64,000 bases of DNA from Pteria penguin (lineage: Eukaryota; Mollusca; Bivalvia; Pterioida; Pteriidae): positions 59,384,983 through 59,448,982 of the forward strand of contig CM068580.1 in the NCBI GenBank assembly GCA_035048485.1. Reading direction: 5' to 3'. The position numbers were made by a program, and so were the translations under genes. Within the stretch, counting starts at the first letter, position 1. Every line of letters starts with the position of its first letter. The notes under the pieces are model-generated. The model was not told where the DNA came from and ran no database searches. It saw only the letters and a program-made list of their open reading frames with translations. Positions 21,116 through 61,073 of the stretch are shown here, piece by piece.

Positions 21116-22266
21116 TATACGTGACCAGTGTGCACATGTTTGATAACACGTCGTCTTGAAATTCAGTCTTAGTTCCGACTGAAGACAGATAAATCTTTGA
21201 AAAACTTATTTCTACGCTATACGTTAATTAAGACGCTTACAATACAAAAGTTGGTCTGTAGTGTTGGAGGAAAAAACAATACCCATAATACCTTCGGTAA
21301 GTTCAACGTGATTTGAAATGATCGAAGAGTTGACACGAGTTAAGAGGCTCGGGCGAGTTCTCGTTTAGAATGGCCGACCCACATAGCCGCGTAGTCTCTT
21401 AACTCTGCACAGAAATCGAGAAATTATCGTATTAACACAATATTTTTGTGATCTAGGGGATATAAAGACGCGTCTGATTTCCTCGTAATCAAGTTCATAA
21501 ATACCCAATTATAGTGCCGATAGAGAATTATTGCTCCTTTGAAAATCGCCTTAAGCTATCAAAATAAGAATATCGCTGTACAGATTCAATACCTATTTTC
21601 TGATAAATCCCAATATAGCACTTCATACTGCCATTATTATTTCTGGATCAAGGCTGTAAAAAAGTGAGTTGGTTTGAGTTTGCCGTACCCTGCATTATAA
21701 GGTTGCTAGCTTAAATGTTGTTCCTGAAGAGCGCGCTCTGTGGCTTTAATGGTATCATTATTTTCTATAGCTTAGTGTTCCATAGTAATATAGCGGAATA
21801 TACAAAACTGTGAAGATAACACCTGTAGCTGTATTTGTTTTCCCTATGTACATGTAACTCCTCGAAAATCGACCTATTTGTCTGATTTCATTTTATTTAC
21901 AAGGAATGCAAAATTTTCAATACATTTTGTTTCCATTGTTGATCTGGGGTTTCGGTCGCCTTCAACAAAATTTTTCAGTTATATCGCGACCTCTCAAAGA
22001 AAGTATTTGCATTCCAAGCCATTAAACTAAGTCTGGCCTCTATGTACATAACCATATCTATGAAATAATACTTCTGCTATATGTTAGATCTCAGAACATT
22101 GAAATGAAAACGAAATTGTGAAAACTCATCCAAATATCGGGAAAAGGCAGTTTTGTACCGAAATCTGTCCTACATGTTCAAGCAACAACGCAACGTGTTG
22201 GCATTAATTGGCATTACGATGTTAAGAAATTGCATTTCTCTCTTTCCCATATATATAATAAATAAA

Positions 22267-22269
<3 letters not shown>
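21116..22269. other. Non-coding stretch
   Basis: I see no coding potential or clear repeat unit here. Confidence 0.4.

Positions 22270-22342
<73 letters not shown>
22270..22342. repeat. (TA)n microsatellite
   Basis: About 36 TA dinucleotides, directly abutting the inverted repeat arm at 22341. Confidence 0.95.
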
Positions 22343-22344
<2 letters not shown>

Positions 22345-22571
22345 CGATAACGATACTAAAACAATTTAAAAAATGCCAAATTTTCGAAGCAATCTGCTTC
22401 TTCTTCAAGACACACACATACAAACACTTACATAAATATAAAGACACGAAAAGAAAGATAGAAAATATGTTCAAAGCACTAGTCTAATAAAAACTGGTTT
22501 CTTGAATTGGCTACATATTGAGCGTTTCTCTATGCGCAATTTTTTAATTGTTTTAGTATCGTTATCGCTTA
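22341..22571. repeat. 26-bp perfect inverted repeat
   Basis: The arm at 22341-22366 (starting TAAGCGATAACGATAC) is the exact complement of 22546-22571 (ending GTATCGTTATCGCTTA). About 180 bases separate the arms. Weaker pairing continues inward. It may be the pair of ends of a small DNA element. Confidence 0.75.
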
Positions 22572-22680
22572 CCTGTGCTTTTATATTGACCACTTTTTCT
22601 CTAGCGATTTGCATTAACCTTCATTGAGGTTGATCCGATACTTATGAATAGTGAATGTTGTTACAATTTCCTTTTTTGTG

Positions 22681-22786
<106 letters not shown>

Positions 22787-22944
22787 TTTGGTAATAAAGA
22801 ATAACTTCAAACCACCTTAAATCACAGAGCTCAAATCCAAGTCATATTGATGATATTTTCCGCTTACTAGCTACTTCCACTGAGACGACGTAGTCAAACT
22901 CACAGTTACAATGAAGCCTTGATCACAATAGTCAATACCATTTA

Positions 22945-23090
22945 CCTATTAATGCCTGTTTTTGTGGGTACTATGCTCTCATAGTGTTGCTTTGGGAAGG
23001 AATAGTGCCCGAGCGATAGCGAGGCCACTATTTACCTTCCCAAAGCAACACTATGAGAGCATAGTACCCACAAAAACAAGCATTAATAGG
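22945..23090. repeat. Large foldback hairpin, 56-bp arms
   Basis: The arm at 22945-23000 pairs with 23035-23090 at 55 of 56 positions, closing a 34-base loop. The loop itself has AATAGTG and CACTATT at its edges. The stem begins CCTATTAATGC and ends CTTTGGGAAGG. No frame is coded. Confidence 0.9.
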
Positions 23091-23091
23091 T

Positions 23092-23357
23092 TTAGTGCAT
23101 CACATGACCTTAATTGCAGCATAATTAAATGTATTATGGAGATACCATAGTGTATTTTACTCCAACAGCACATTTTCTACATGCACAGCCTGCTTGTTGT
23201 CGTCTGTTTACAACTACGCGGCTCCACCTATAAACCTCGCCCAGGGACGTAACTCTGTCGAGCAAAAAGCAATAGTGCCCGGACCGGGCACTATCACTTC
23301 ATAGTCCCGGCGTGGTTAACCAATGAATTTCCAAGGATTTATTATGTGATGCACTAA
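23092..23357. repeat. MITE with TTAGTGCATCACAT ends
   Basis: TTAGTGCATCACATG at 23092 is inverted as TGTGATGCACTAA near 23345-23357. Inside lies a perfect 23-base palindrome at 23272-23294 (ATAGTGCCCGG, A, CCGGGCACTAT). The AATAGTGCCCG text also occurs in the loop of the adjoining hairpin, so the two structures are probably related. Confidence 0.7.
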
Positions 23358-23478
23358 CATATTATAGTCAACAAAGCAAGGTAGATTCGACAAAACGAAA
23401 ATTTCCCTTCACGGGGTTTAACAGACAATGTTTTTCATATCATCACTATTTATCTAAAATACTGTTGACAAAGGTTTC

Positions 23479-23479
<1 letters not shown>

Positions 23480-23511
<32 letters not shown>
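23480..23511. repeat. Poly-T tract
   Basis: 32 T bases. Confidence 0.95.
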
Positions 23512-23512
<1 letters not shown>

Positions 23513-25420
23513 ATTTAACAAATTCTTCATTAATATGGCGTTGAGTTTGAACCTGATGCCAAACACCTTTTCTGTGAACAACAGACAACAGAAAATTTGG
23601 CGCATATATAGGGTTTACCATTTACTCAACACACGTTACATGTTGAAATGAATGTCTAATTAAGCATTAATCTACTTTGACATTATTCTATATACATACA
23701 TGTACATATTGTTGTCTTCTTTCCGGAAGGGAGTTCCAAACGATGCCAAAAGAGGGTTTAAAAACTTCTCTTTATTAGTTTATTTGTTGTTCACACCACA
23801 ATTATTTCACTAGCGACACTTGGTGGCGACATCTGTTTGATGCATGAACTCATAAAATTTACCCATGCAACTAACCCTTCCCAAGTAGTGAGGAATTCTG
23901 TACATTCCAATGTACACCATGACACGGTGCTATGGTTAAAAATGGTTTCAACACAAAGACAGAAGGTGAAAAATCACCACAGAAAAAAATCGAAACCGAC
24001 AGTTGCAATAGGCATCCAAAGATATTGTCGAAAGGGAGTTCACCCACTATGGATAATCCGAGAGAAAATCCATTCATGTTTTTGTGTGTACAATTACTTA
24101 ATATATACATAGAAAATGACAATGGAAGCCTTTTTTGGGCGAATCTCAGGGTGGGTCCACATCCCCGGGCCCTTCCTCTAGATCACAACCACACTCGGGT
24201 CTTCAGATTGGAAATCCAGTGCCATATCTTGACCGACCTGTCATTTTTAAGTAATAAAAATACTCGATATTGTTTTATATACTAACACACAACTGTTACC
24301 ATGACATCTTTTATTTGTGCTTCTGTCATGAAATGGACATCAAAATGAATAGTGATCTGAACATACGATATACATATGCTAAATGTATATTATATATATA
24401 TATATATAACATTTATCATGATTTGCATAAAATTCTAAGGCATTTAGAATCAAGCAATAATAATTATTACTTCCTGACTAACAACCAGAAGCTATGACAA
24501 TAATTCTACGCTTTGCATGATTAAGCAGAATAGATTTTAATCAAATATCGGTATCATTCTGAAATAAAATCTGCATTTTGAATACTAATGTATAATGCAC
24601 AAAATTTATGATTAAAGATTTTCCAAGCATTGATCTCCATGTTTTGTGTCTGGAAAATACTTTTTAGTACGTTCAGTCTGTGACTGTATCCTTATACAAA
24701 ACACAACCCTGTTCAAACCATCTATGATCTTTGACGTGTAATTAGAAGAAATTCTTTTAATGGTATATCCTCTCTGATCAAACGGCTTATGAGTATAATC
24801 GTCTCGTATAAAACACTGCATTAGTATAATGATAATAATAATAAGAAGAAGAAAATCCGCTGTAATAAATTCATACCGAATAAAGTGGGATTATTTTTCT
24901 TTCTATTAGAAAATATTGTACATTTTGTGTCATTTTACATTTAAAATTCAAAATTATTATGGAATGAAACACATTAAATGTCATATAATTTATTCTGATA
25001 TGATTTTTATTCACAAATTTCCATCAGATGTGTCATATTTCAAGCTATGTTTTCACATAAAGTGTGACCATAAAAATTAAGTGGTATGATGTCCATATTT
25101 CAGATTCATTCTAATTCCTAAAGTTACATCATGTTCTGAATTTATGAATACACAATCGCCAATATCAAATCATAAAATATGATTTTCCGGAACCGAGCTA
25201 AGGCAATTTCAGATTTTAGTAAGATGACTCAGACAAAATAATAATTTTAAAAGATTTATCGGCTATTTGTGCCAATTAATGTGCAAATCGTCAAAAAAAA
25301 CCCCATCTGTCCAGGCTTTAGTGAGAGTTTGAAGTAAATTAGGGAAAAAAGGATATCGGACAGTGGCCAATAAGACAATAAGAAGATATATAAGACAAAG
25401 TAGAGATATTGGCTTCCATG
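23512..25420. other. Non-coding stretch
   Basis: Overlapping short frames around 23837-24285 show no domain. A short (TA)n lies at about 24390-24407. I see no gene. Confidence 0.4.
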
Positions 25421-25424
25421 GACC

Positions 25425-25605
25425 CCCTGTAAGAATTAGAAATGGGATCAGGTGCCATGGAAGAGTAAGCATACCCTGCTGACAGGTCACACAGGTAAGC
25501 TGATATGCTGTGGCACCCGCAGTGGTCACAAGAGGTAAAACCAGATGCCCGGGAGGAGTAAATATCTCCTGCTTGAGTAACTGTACCTGCCACGTATGTC
25601 AAAAG
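25425..25605 (-). repeat. Two R1 repeat copies
   Basis: GGGATCAGGTGCCATGGAAG with GTAAGCATACCCTGCTGACAG, then CCAGATGCCCGGGAGGAGTA, are both complements of the R1 text. They lie about 100 bases apart. Minus-strand frames through them are parts of this repeat. Confidence 0.6.
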
Positions 25606-25652
25606 CACACTTTAAGTCAACATTGGATGTACAATTAAAAGAATCATCGATG

Positions 25653-25756
25653 GAGAGTGTCATGATGGTATAGTATATGTACGATACACTGTGGTTCTCA
25701 TGGCGAGAGTGTCATGATGGTATAGTATATGTACGATAAACTGTGGTTCTCATGGC
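25653..25756. repeat. 52-bp direct tandem duplication
   Basis: Two units at 25653 and 25705 are nearly identical, starting GAGTGTCATGATGGTATAG-type text and ending GGTTCTCATGGC. The main difference is GATACACTG against GATAAACTG. Confidence 0.9.
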
Positions 25757-27136
25757 GATAGGTGAAAATATACTATTGATCCTTAAAGTGTGGAATTATA
25801 TGGTATGGTGTTGCATATACACTTCACTGGTAGAGGAATTCATTTTCGTGGTGAATTTTGATTAAGAGTGATATATGCTGTACTATATATATATACTGCA
25901 TTCGCTAGAATCTATGTTTCACATTTACGTATTATAGGGAGCACAGAATGAAGGAAAATTATTAATGAAAACATAACATAGAGACTTGAACAAGTCTATG
26001 ATATATGCTGTACCTGTTCTTAGTTTAGTACTAGGGGATGAAAGTAGAGGATTGTGATCAGTTGCTTTGTCATGGATTAGTGACCGTCCGCCTTCGTATC
26101 TTTTTAAAAAGTTGTATTAGCCTAGTCATAAATAATCATATAAAAGACAACACTCACTCCTGCCTAATCAAGTACCAATACTGTATGAATGAATGTGTAC
26201 ATTAAATTGATTCATTTAAAAATAAAAGAATGGTAAACTGACTGACAATATGAAAGGAAAAATACGTTTATGAATAATGTACGAGACACTTAATTTGAAA
26301 AATATCGTTTCACAGAACAGCGAAAATCATTTGAAATAGCGCATGAAAGCTGAAGTATTGTTTATTGTGACAATGTGTTAAAAATGTGTTTTTCTTCACA
26401 AATTTAAAATAAATTCAGATTTGTTTCTGATGACAGTAAACATGTTTTGATAAAACAGTGAATAATGAATAATAAATCCCAAAGTATAAATGTTATCTAA
26501 TTTAAATGATGTCATTTTTAACAACTCAGGGATATAGGCATATATACTTCAATGACACATCAAATGTGGATTTATTGATTCATTATGATATTTCTCTTCT
26601 TATATATATATTTATATACATATTAACTTTCCATTCGTTTTAGATGGGTATGTAAAATAAATTAATATTTCTTTTTCTTTACACCACGCAAGCAACAAAT
26701 ATTGTAAATTTCCTTTGAAATAACAAAAAATGATAAAGATGTTACGAAATGCGAATTTCTACACTTAATATTAAATATTACCACGTTCGCATACAACAAT
26801 GTTTCTCCAAGTTTGACACATAAGTGAACGACTGCAAGATTACCAGAGCATCAGACAATACCCAAAATGACAGTGACACAGATATCAAAACAAATAAGGT
26901 GATCAACACTTTTAAACTCCATTAGATGAAATAAGTATACAACATACCACTTTGAACTCCCTTAAATCTTTAATACTGAACTTAAACATATATTCACAAG
27001 CCCCTGCATAGCCAAACACCCGAATACAGGCGACGTTTGACGCTTTCGATAACCTACGGCTTGTGTGTAACACTACGATGCATGTACCACCATCTAATTT
27101 CCTTCATACTCTGGGCATATCTACAATGGCACTTGT
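25757..27136. other. 3' flank of the synaptotagmin-like gene
   Basis: AT-rich, no coding frame. The 3' UTR of the minus-strand gene must begin here. A minus-strand AATAAA at about 26572 is a candidate polyadenylation signal, but several others are possible. Confidence 0.4.
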
Positions 27137-54115
<26,979 letters not shown>

Positions 54116-54119
54116 ATTT

Positions 54120-54900
54120 TAAAAGAAAAATAATATCTATAAGATATTCTAATATTTGGATGATCTCATTTTCTGAATACTTGCTGTTGGAATCAGAGTG
54201 TTCCTTTACAAAATATGTGTCGTTGTGACCTGGAACGAGCTACTTATACCTGCGAATTCCTCTTTGGTTAAAGAAGGCGTTTAGAATAATTGATGTTATT
54301 CTATTCTTCAGTTTTTATAAAGGAATAGTTGTATAAAGAGTCGAAAAGTCAAAAGATTTGATGCTGGTTACATTTTTGAAAATAGGAGATTTTAAGTGGT
54401 CTAGAATTCCTTTCAATTTCAGGATCCACATCAGATTGATTCCGCTTCTGGAGTAAGCAGTGAAGCAGTATTTTGAAGACCATGTTTGATTTCTGTTAGA
54501 TATTTGGTGAATAATAGGGAAAGAGGCTTGGAGGAACACATGGAAGATCCAGTCATAAATCGATACTTATTTGGCGTTTTATGCATCTTTGGAATCCAAA
54601 AAAGGTATGGTAGCTCGAGATCGGATTCATATGTAGTCATACCGAATAAACTGTGAAATGACGTGTGATTTTTCAATACCTCTAAAGGAGACAAATTTGT
54701 AACTGTGCAAGTTGGATTACCAGGCTTTGAATGAAGACCAAGCTTTTCTATAAGACATTTAATATAATATGCCTTACATACAATTGTGTAATTGTTATCT
54801 ACCTTATCAGCAGGAACAAATATTGAAATTTTCGTGAAGTCGAGAAAGTTCTCTAAAGACGATAGAGTCAAGAAATATAGAATTGTGTTTGTTCTTGAAG
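54120..54900 (-). pseudogene. Penelope-like element B fragment (N-terminal RT)
   Basis: On the minus strand: ISIFVPADKVDNNYTIVCKA, GNPTCTVTNLSPLEVLKNH, LELPYLFWIPKMHKTPNKYR, FMTGSSMCSSKPLSLLFTK, AYSRSGINLMWILK and IKSFDFSTLYTTIP, then FVKEHSDSNSKYSENEIIQ-like text near 54130-54200. Frames shift near 54431-54539 and again after TTIP. It covers the N-terminal RT and first catalytic region and breaks off before the Y-x-D-D-type site. A T-run follows its 5' end at about 54925. Confidence 0.8.
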
Positions 54901-54989
54901 AAATGACAAAGTCTTCGAATTCTTTTTTTTTTTTTTAGCAACATATAAATATCAAAACTTTATTTAATACTGACAATTTGACAATTTTG

Positions 54990-55400
54990 ATTACTTATGT
55001 CTTCAGTGATGTTCAAGGCTTATAATGGAATTCGAAAGTATAAATATTGAAAAGCAAATTCATAGCAAACGAGCCCATCTAAATACAAAGATTTGCATAA
55101 AGGAGGTACATGTACTTCGTAAATTTTGAATGATTTACAATGTGTTCACATTAAGTGTGAGGTTTATATTTCGGGTCCGTACAGATGTAGTGAAAATTGA
55201 GCTGAGAACACCCTCGGGAACTAACTGTCCACCAGCGTCGGTATCAATCCAGTGGTAATAATAAATATTAGAACATATATACGTGTATACGCACTTCGAT
55301 AACATGTCTCTTCAGTAACGTTCAAGGCCTAAACTGAAAATCATAAGTATACATACTTACGAGCAAACTCAACCAAATTTAACTAATGTAAGAACCAACG
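54990..55400 (-). repeat. Two R3 repeat copies
   Basis: CTTATGTCTTCAGTGATGTTC and CATGTCTCTTCAGTAACGTTC, each followed by AAGGC and text ending in GCAAA, are complements of R3. Confidence 0.6.
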
Positions 55401-55554
55401 TACCCATTTAATGAATGAGCTATCCTGTGGGGACACTTCATAGCTTTAGATTATTTTACAAGCTTTTTCACAGTAAATTTGAAATATATATTTCAGGTCA
55501 ATACATGGGAACTGAAGACTGGACAGAGGTTATAGGGCGCTAACCCCTACGTGA

Positions 55555-55675
55555 TACTCTGGGAAAATTTGTTTCATACACAAACCATGACTTTAAGACT
55601 TCTCATTTCAAAGATATAATCAGATTAGTTAGCTTAACCGGTGGTTAAATTTTCGAACAACTGACCCCTGGTGGA
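55555..55675. repeat. Partial second copy of the 29250 MITE
   Basis: TCTCATTTCAAAGATATAATC, then GGTGGTTAAATTTTCGAACA and ACTGACCCC match the right half of the element at 29250-29495. Confidence 0.65.
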
Positions 55676-56465
55676 TATTTAAGGACGCTAGAAACAAGAA
55701 GTGAGACAAGATGCCTTGGAGGAATAGGCTTAGCACTCATTATGAATGTCCAAACTTTACAGTACACTAGTTCAACAATACAGAGGTTCAAAGTATGTAG
55801 ACAAACGTCGTAAAGAAAGTTTCACATCCACACATCAGGACACGAATATGATAACATTTAATTTAAAAATATTTTTAATATGCATTGACGTGTGTTAATA
55901 TCTTACTGTGCACTTTTCTGCTTTCCCAGTCATTAGCATAAAATCCAGATCGATATTCTTCAAGTCATATACCGACAAAACAAAGGTAATATCAATTTGT
56001 TTTACAGCACATGTCTGAAACTTATATCTACAGCAAACATTTACATATGTCTGCAATCTGTGCGAGTAGCAAAAGCAAGGGATTGTTGCATCTCATGAAA
56101 ATCTGATTAAGTATCTATTTCTCCATGATATATAAATGGATTTTACTGGATTTCGATAAATAATGTTTGAAGAAAAGTGAAACAAAACTCCAACGCAAAT
56201 ATTTTATTGACACATTCAATATATTTACAATATATGTATAATCCGATTACGTATGCAGACCAAATAGCATCCTGAAAGCAAGGGAATGGTATGCTTTCAA
56301 TCTGAATATCCATCTGCAACTGGCATTTAAACCAGCATGATGAAAAGCATTTTAAAAACAAATTTAAGGGGAGTTATACGCCATATGTGATTGAGATAAT
56401 CTGTTCATAAAAAATACAAATTATACACGCCCACCATTAACTTAAAATTAACTTCAATTAATAAT
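55676..56465. other. Non-coding stretch
   Basis: A diverged R1-like piece lies at about 55690-55750 (GAGACAAGATGCCTTGGAGG). Otherwise nothing is recognised. Confidence 0.4.
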
Positions 56466-56469
56466 CCTT

Positions 56470-57090
56470 CATTCGCGGATTACCTTAGCATCATCTATCC
56501 AAGTAGTAATTCTACTTCGTATTTAGATATTATGTTGTCTTTCGACATTAATGGTCAATTGAACACCTCACTCTATGACAAACGTGACGATTTCAATTTC
56601 GCTATCACAAACTTTCCTTTCATAAGTAGCAACATTCCATCATCGCCCGCATACGGCGTATTCATATCTCAGTTAATATGTTATTCCAGAGCATGTTCAA
56701 ATTACAATGACTTTGTTCTGAGGGCTAGGCGACTTTCAGTTAAGCTGCTCAACCAGGGTTATATATGTGCTAGACTTGCATCGTCACTGAGGAAGTTCTA
56801 CGGTCGTTACGAGACTCTTATTACTCCATATGATATCTCGTTATCCAGACTTTTAAATGATATTCTGGACTGAGACCGATTCCGATCACTTTACACAGAT
56901 TTGACACCTTCTATACTAGAAGGTTACCTACTTCGACTTCTCCATATATAGATACATATGGAATTCACACGATTTGACTCTTTCTACGGGGTATATGTGA
57001 CGGGTGTTGCTAGCAAGCAGGAGATGCTCACTCTCCCCGGGCACCTGATCTCACTCCATCACAGGGGTTCACATATGCTCTTCAAGTAGA
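56470..57090 (+). pseudogene. Penelope-like element C fragment (C-terminal RT and 3' tail)
   Basis: The plus strand reads SYLDIMLSFDINGQLNTSL, YDKRDDFNFAITNFPF, SSNIPSSPAYGVFISQLI and LLNQGYICARLASSLRKFYG, ending in a 113-codon frame at 56873. The region overlaps the C-terminal blocks of element A closely. The R1 text follows at 56985-57080, here in line with the element, which shows where the R1 family comes from. Confidence 0.8.
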
Positions 57091-58935
57091 CATATTTTGT
57101 TATTTTCCATTTGTTTTTCATTTTCACTGATTTTGTATGTCCTATGGTTTAATGATTTTTGGATTTGTGGTTTGGATTTATCCATCATCTTTACATTAAA
57201 AGATTACATATGTACATACTAGAACAACTGGTTATTTGGCAACGATTTCCAAATCGCAGTTACGTACATACTTACATGAATTAATTATTGATTTTATACG
57301 GGTCTTTTACAAAATAATGTTCACTGTGGAATTCGTGAACTTCTGAACCCTAGTTTTGAAAACACATGTCTGTGAAAAATAAACGTTTTGTTTATGGCAA
57401 GCTTCACTCGATTGCAATGCCCAAAACAGGCCGTGCTCATAAAATAATTGTAGATCAACACTATATAACATAGTCCTGCGATATTAGAACTAGGATACAA
57501 GTACGTTATACGACTAGTTGTTTTGGTATTAACTGAACATTCGTATATGATTATATGTCTTAAATTAATCTGAGGTTTTCGTATTACTATGTTTGTCGTG
57601 CTGGCTGAATAATCATACTATAATATCAAATAATGTTATCTACTAAGGTGTGAATATATTGCTCTTTTACCTAGATTATGGTTATTAAAACAAGCAATCT
57701 TGACTGGAGTATGTATACATCAAGTAGTGTCTGTTTTCTGTATCATTATATCAAATGAAGATGTCTAGCTTAGAGTAATAAATATTAGAATACGTATAAT
57801 TCTGTACACCAGATGCGCATTTCGACAACTTGTGTCTCTTCAGTGATGCTTATGGTCGACTTATTGGAATTTTAATAACATATATAAATATCTGAAGAGC
57901 AGAGGTAAACCCAAAATTGGCATGGCAGTAAAAGTGAGCCAGAGAATCAAGCTAAGGACAGAGCTATGCATGAGGGAGATACTCCTTAGTTTTAGAGTGA
58001 TCTTCAAAATTCAAAATAACTGAAAATTTTAAGTATTCATTTCACGTCAGAACAAAATCATTGAAAACTAGACTTAATTATGCCCTTGGGGACTATCAGG
58101 ATTCAATATTACTGTGTTTTCTGTTGTATCATTATATCAAATAAAGTTGTCCGGATAAGACTACGGTTCTATGACGTTATGTTACCTGGATTGAAGTGCT
58201 GTGATATCCAGTAGTGTAATCCAGATTGGAGAATAAACTTATATGGAAGTTTTACCTTGATTGAAGACTGATTATATATTACAGCCTTACCAGGATTGTA
58301 AAAGACCTCATCATGATTGATTGGATAGTCTGAATCTCTGTGCATTATGTAAAATCATTATCGGATCAAAGAGATTGAAATCTTGTGATCATTTGACTAA
58401 AGCGTCTTGAACTCATTCATTCCTAATTACCTGCAAAAATGTGTTATATACATCGATACAGATCTAGAGACATCACGATGGTGTATGATGAGCTTTGAAG
58501 GCATTGAATCGATTATAGCTTGCTCATAGCTCTCAATGATATGCCGTCGTAGATAATAAGTTGGAATTATTATGTACCTATTGAGATCATGCAACGTAAA
58601 GGATTGTTAAGACCGATAGTTTCATAAAGCGATGACAATTAAACTGAGAGGCTTTAGAATTAGATTGTCTCACCAGAATGCATTGATTTTGCAACAAAAC
58701 ACGACATAACGAAGAAATTCATATTAAGTTTAACTCGAACACTCCCTGTTTAAAAAAGTTCACAATGACTCATAAGAGTCTACGGAACGATTAGCAGATT
58801 GCTAGATTGATTTTCACTGGACATTAGAGAGATAGGAAACAATACAACTGACTTAGCTGTATGATAAAAGTTACAACCGACATGCAGAGCAAACAAGGAA
58901 AGGCACTTAAAAAGACAAACATCACAAAACTATTC
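57091..58935. other. Non-coding stretch with an R3 copy
   Basis: The R3 copy lies at about 57800-57905 on the minus strand (CCAGATGCGCATTTCGACAA, CTTCAGTGATG). I recognise nothing else. Confidence 0.5.
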
Positions 58936-59765
58936 AATTTTCATCCAGTTGCGATACCGACTTAGAACGGTCATTTGAAAAAGGGATGACCTTAGCATTT
59001 CAAGTTTGGCAGATGACGACGGTACACAAATTTAATAAGGCGAGGTAATAAACAAGGTCGTATTAAGAGAGGGGGTGGTGGGAAATGTACATGTACATGT
59101 CCTATATGTTCCATGAATAAAACGTAGAATTTCTACTGTATGACAGCTAAGAGAAAAGATCAGGTGTCATGGAGAAGTAGCTATTCTTTCAGGTAGTTAT
59201 ATTAATCTAAACGGTAATGATATCTTTTTTTAGCATAAACGACTTGACATTTACCACTATCAAATAAGTTAGTAGATAATGTTTACTTGTATTGGCAAAC
59301 AAGTACATAACAGTAACCGTAAATTTGCTGAAAGTTGGCGCGAAGTGTTTTATTATCAAGTGACGATGACTTTAAGGTGGAAAAACCGTATATATGAATT
59401 TCTCATACGCCGATATACTCTAGCATTTCGGAGGGGCTGACAGACTTGAACTCCACTCGTAGGCGATTAAGGAATACTGCTGCATCGATTTGTCCTCATA
59501 AGTTGAAAGAAAATCGCAATTGTTATCAAGATAAATATTGAATTCATGATCGTGTATCAAACCATGATCGTGTAGTTGAATTCATGATCGTGTAGAAAAG
59601 AACTCTTTTTCATCACATGGTAACATCCACCTCGGATAAACAAAACATACATAGTAAGAATAAACACACAAAAGAGTTCACAAAAATATCTGGTTTTGCC
59701 GACTAAGGACGGTGATTTGACAAGCACTCGGTTGGTGTAATTAATAACTGAACTTATTTTGCAAC
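58936..59765 (-). repeat. R2 and R1 fragments
   Basis: GCGATACCGACTTAGAACGG (58955) and GCCGACTAAGGACGGTGATT (59698) are R2 complements. GATCAGGTGTCATGGAGAAG at 59160 is R1-like. A short triple of CATGATCGTGTA lies at 59546-59595. Confidence 0.5.
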
Positions 59766-60374
59766 GGATCAATCCGAAGTAATCAGGGATCATTTATATG
59801 CAAACGTCTACACTGACATTGAACCTTTATTTTTTCTGTCACATTCAAACAAAACAATAACCACCGACGGGTTGCCGGAGGGCTCTGACCCTGTGACCTC
59901 TTGTCCATGATTTTAGAACCCTAACAACTCAGCTGCAATGGCTCAAGGAAACACGTATTTAGTGAATTTTGGTTTATGTGTTTATTATCATAAACATGTA
60001 CTATAATTATTTCTCAGATTAACATGATTTTTACCCGTAATCTAAGTAAGCAACTTAGTCCATAATTTGAAATCTTTCCGCTCAAATGGACACTGACAAG
60101 ATATCATACTGATTACTATCATTAGAGATAAGATCTGTTCATAAAACTTCTATCTATAAGATGGATTTTCCAAATGACTTTCAAATATGGTTATGGGTTT
60201 TACCGGTTTTGCCTCCTGGTTTTATTTTTCTGAGTGTCTGATTGCATGAAGCTTGTGAATTTTCAATTAACAATCTTATATCGACAAAAAAGAGATATGA
60301 CATATACCGCTTGTGACTACGCTGTGCCGTTTCCTGCTTCTGTGACTGCGAATAATACTACTTTGCATGTACTT

Positions 60375-60465
60375 ACGGCATCACGGCGGGTGCGACCGGT
60401 AGGCAGGGAATGCTTATTCTCCCATGGCACCTGATCCCACCTCTGTATTAACACGGGTTCGTTAT
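60375..60465 (+). repeat. R1 repeat copy
   Basis: GGCATCACGGCGGGTGCGAC, GGGAATGCTTATTCTCCC and GGCACCTGATCCCACCTCTG match the R1 order. Confidence 0.65.
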
Positions 60466-60821
60466 TGCTTGTGCTATATTTATATCTATATATATGCACA
60501 ACTACTGTAATTGCCTTGAGATAAAGCTTATAAGACCTATGTATTTTATTTCTGTATAAAGTAAATTGATCGGTGACGTCATAACGCCCCATATTTGACC
60601 CACTTTTAAACACAGAAAGCGATGTTTTGCAAACTTTTGATTGCTAAGCTTAGTACGTCATAATGAAATGTTCGACATTTTCAACTTTGCATGACGTTGT
60701 CATGGTACACCGGCTGTTTCTTTGAATTTATAACTTCCCTCCGGAATGATTTAATGATGCAGTTTATAAGTAAGAAATGGAAGTTTCCAGTACGATATTT
60801 TGGCGTTAAAAGAGCATAAAT

Positions 60822-60971
60822 ATAGAATAAGTGTCTTATTTTGTGTTTTCATGCAGGAATAAAGTACAATCTGATGCATTTATGAGATATAATGCGTTAA
60901 CGCGCATTATATCTAATAAATGCATCAACCATTGTACTTTATTCCTGCATAAAAACACAAAATAAGACACC

Positions 60972-60975
<4 letters not shown>
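60822..60975. repeat. Long foldback hairpin, arms of about 75 bp
   Basis: The two halves pair along nearly their whole length. GTGTCTTATTTTGTGTTTTC and GCAGGAATAAAGTACAA on the left have their complements in TTGTACTTTATTCCTGC and AAAACACAAAATAAGACAC on the right. The centre is GCGTTAACGC at about 60894-60903. A (TA)n tract abuts the right end. Confidence 0.85.
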
Positions 60976-60976
<1 letters not shown>

Positions 60977-61059
<83 letters not shown>

Positions 61060-61073
61060 TTATATATATATAA

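Noticed and set aside
25263..25608. Two overlapping minus-strand frames of 88-89 codons
   Set aside because: They are built from R1 repeat copies.
59880..59945. Minus-strand tRNA-like head near 59890-59945
   Set aside because: The A-box-like text is too degenerate and there is no clear B box; not reported as a SINE.
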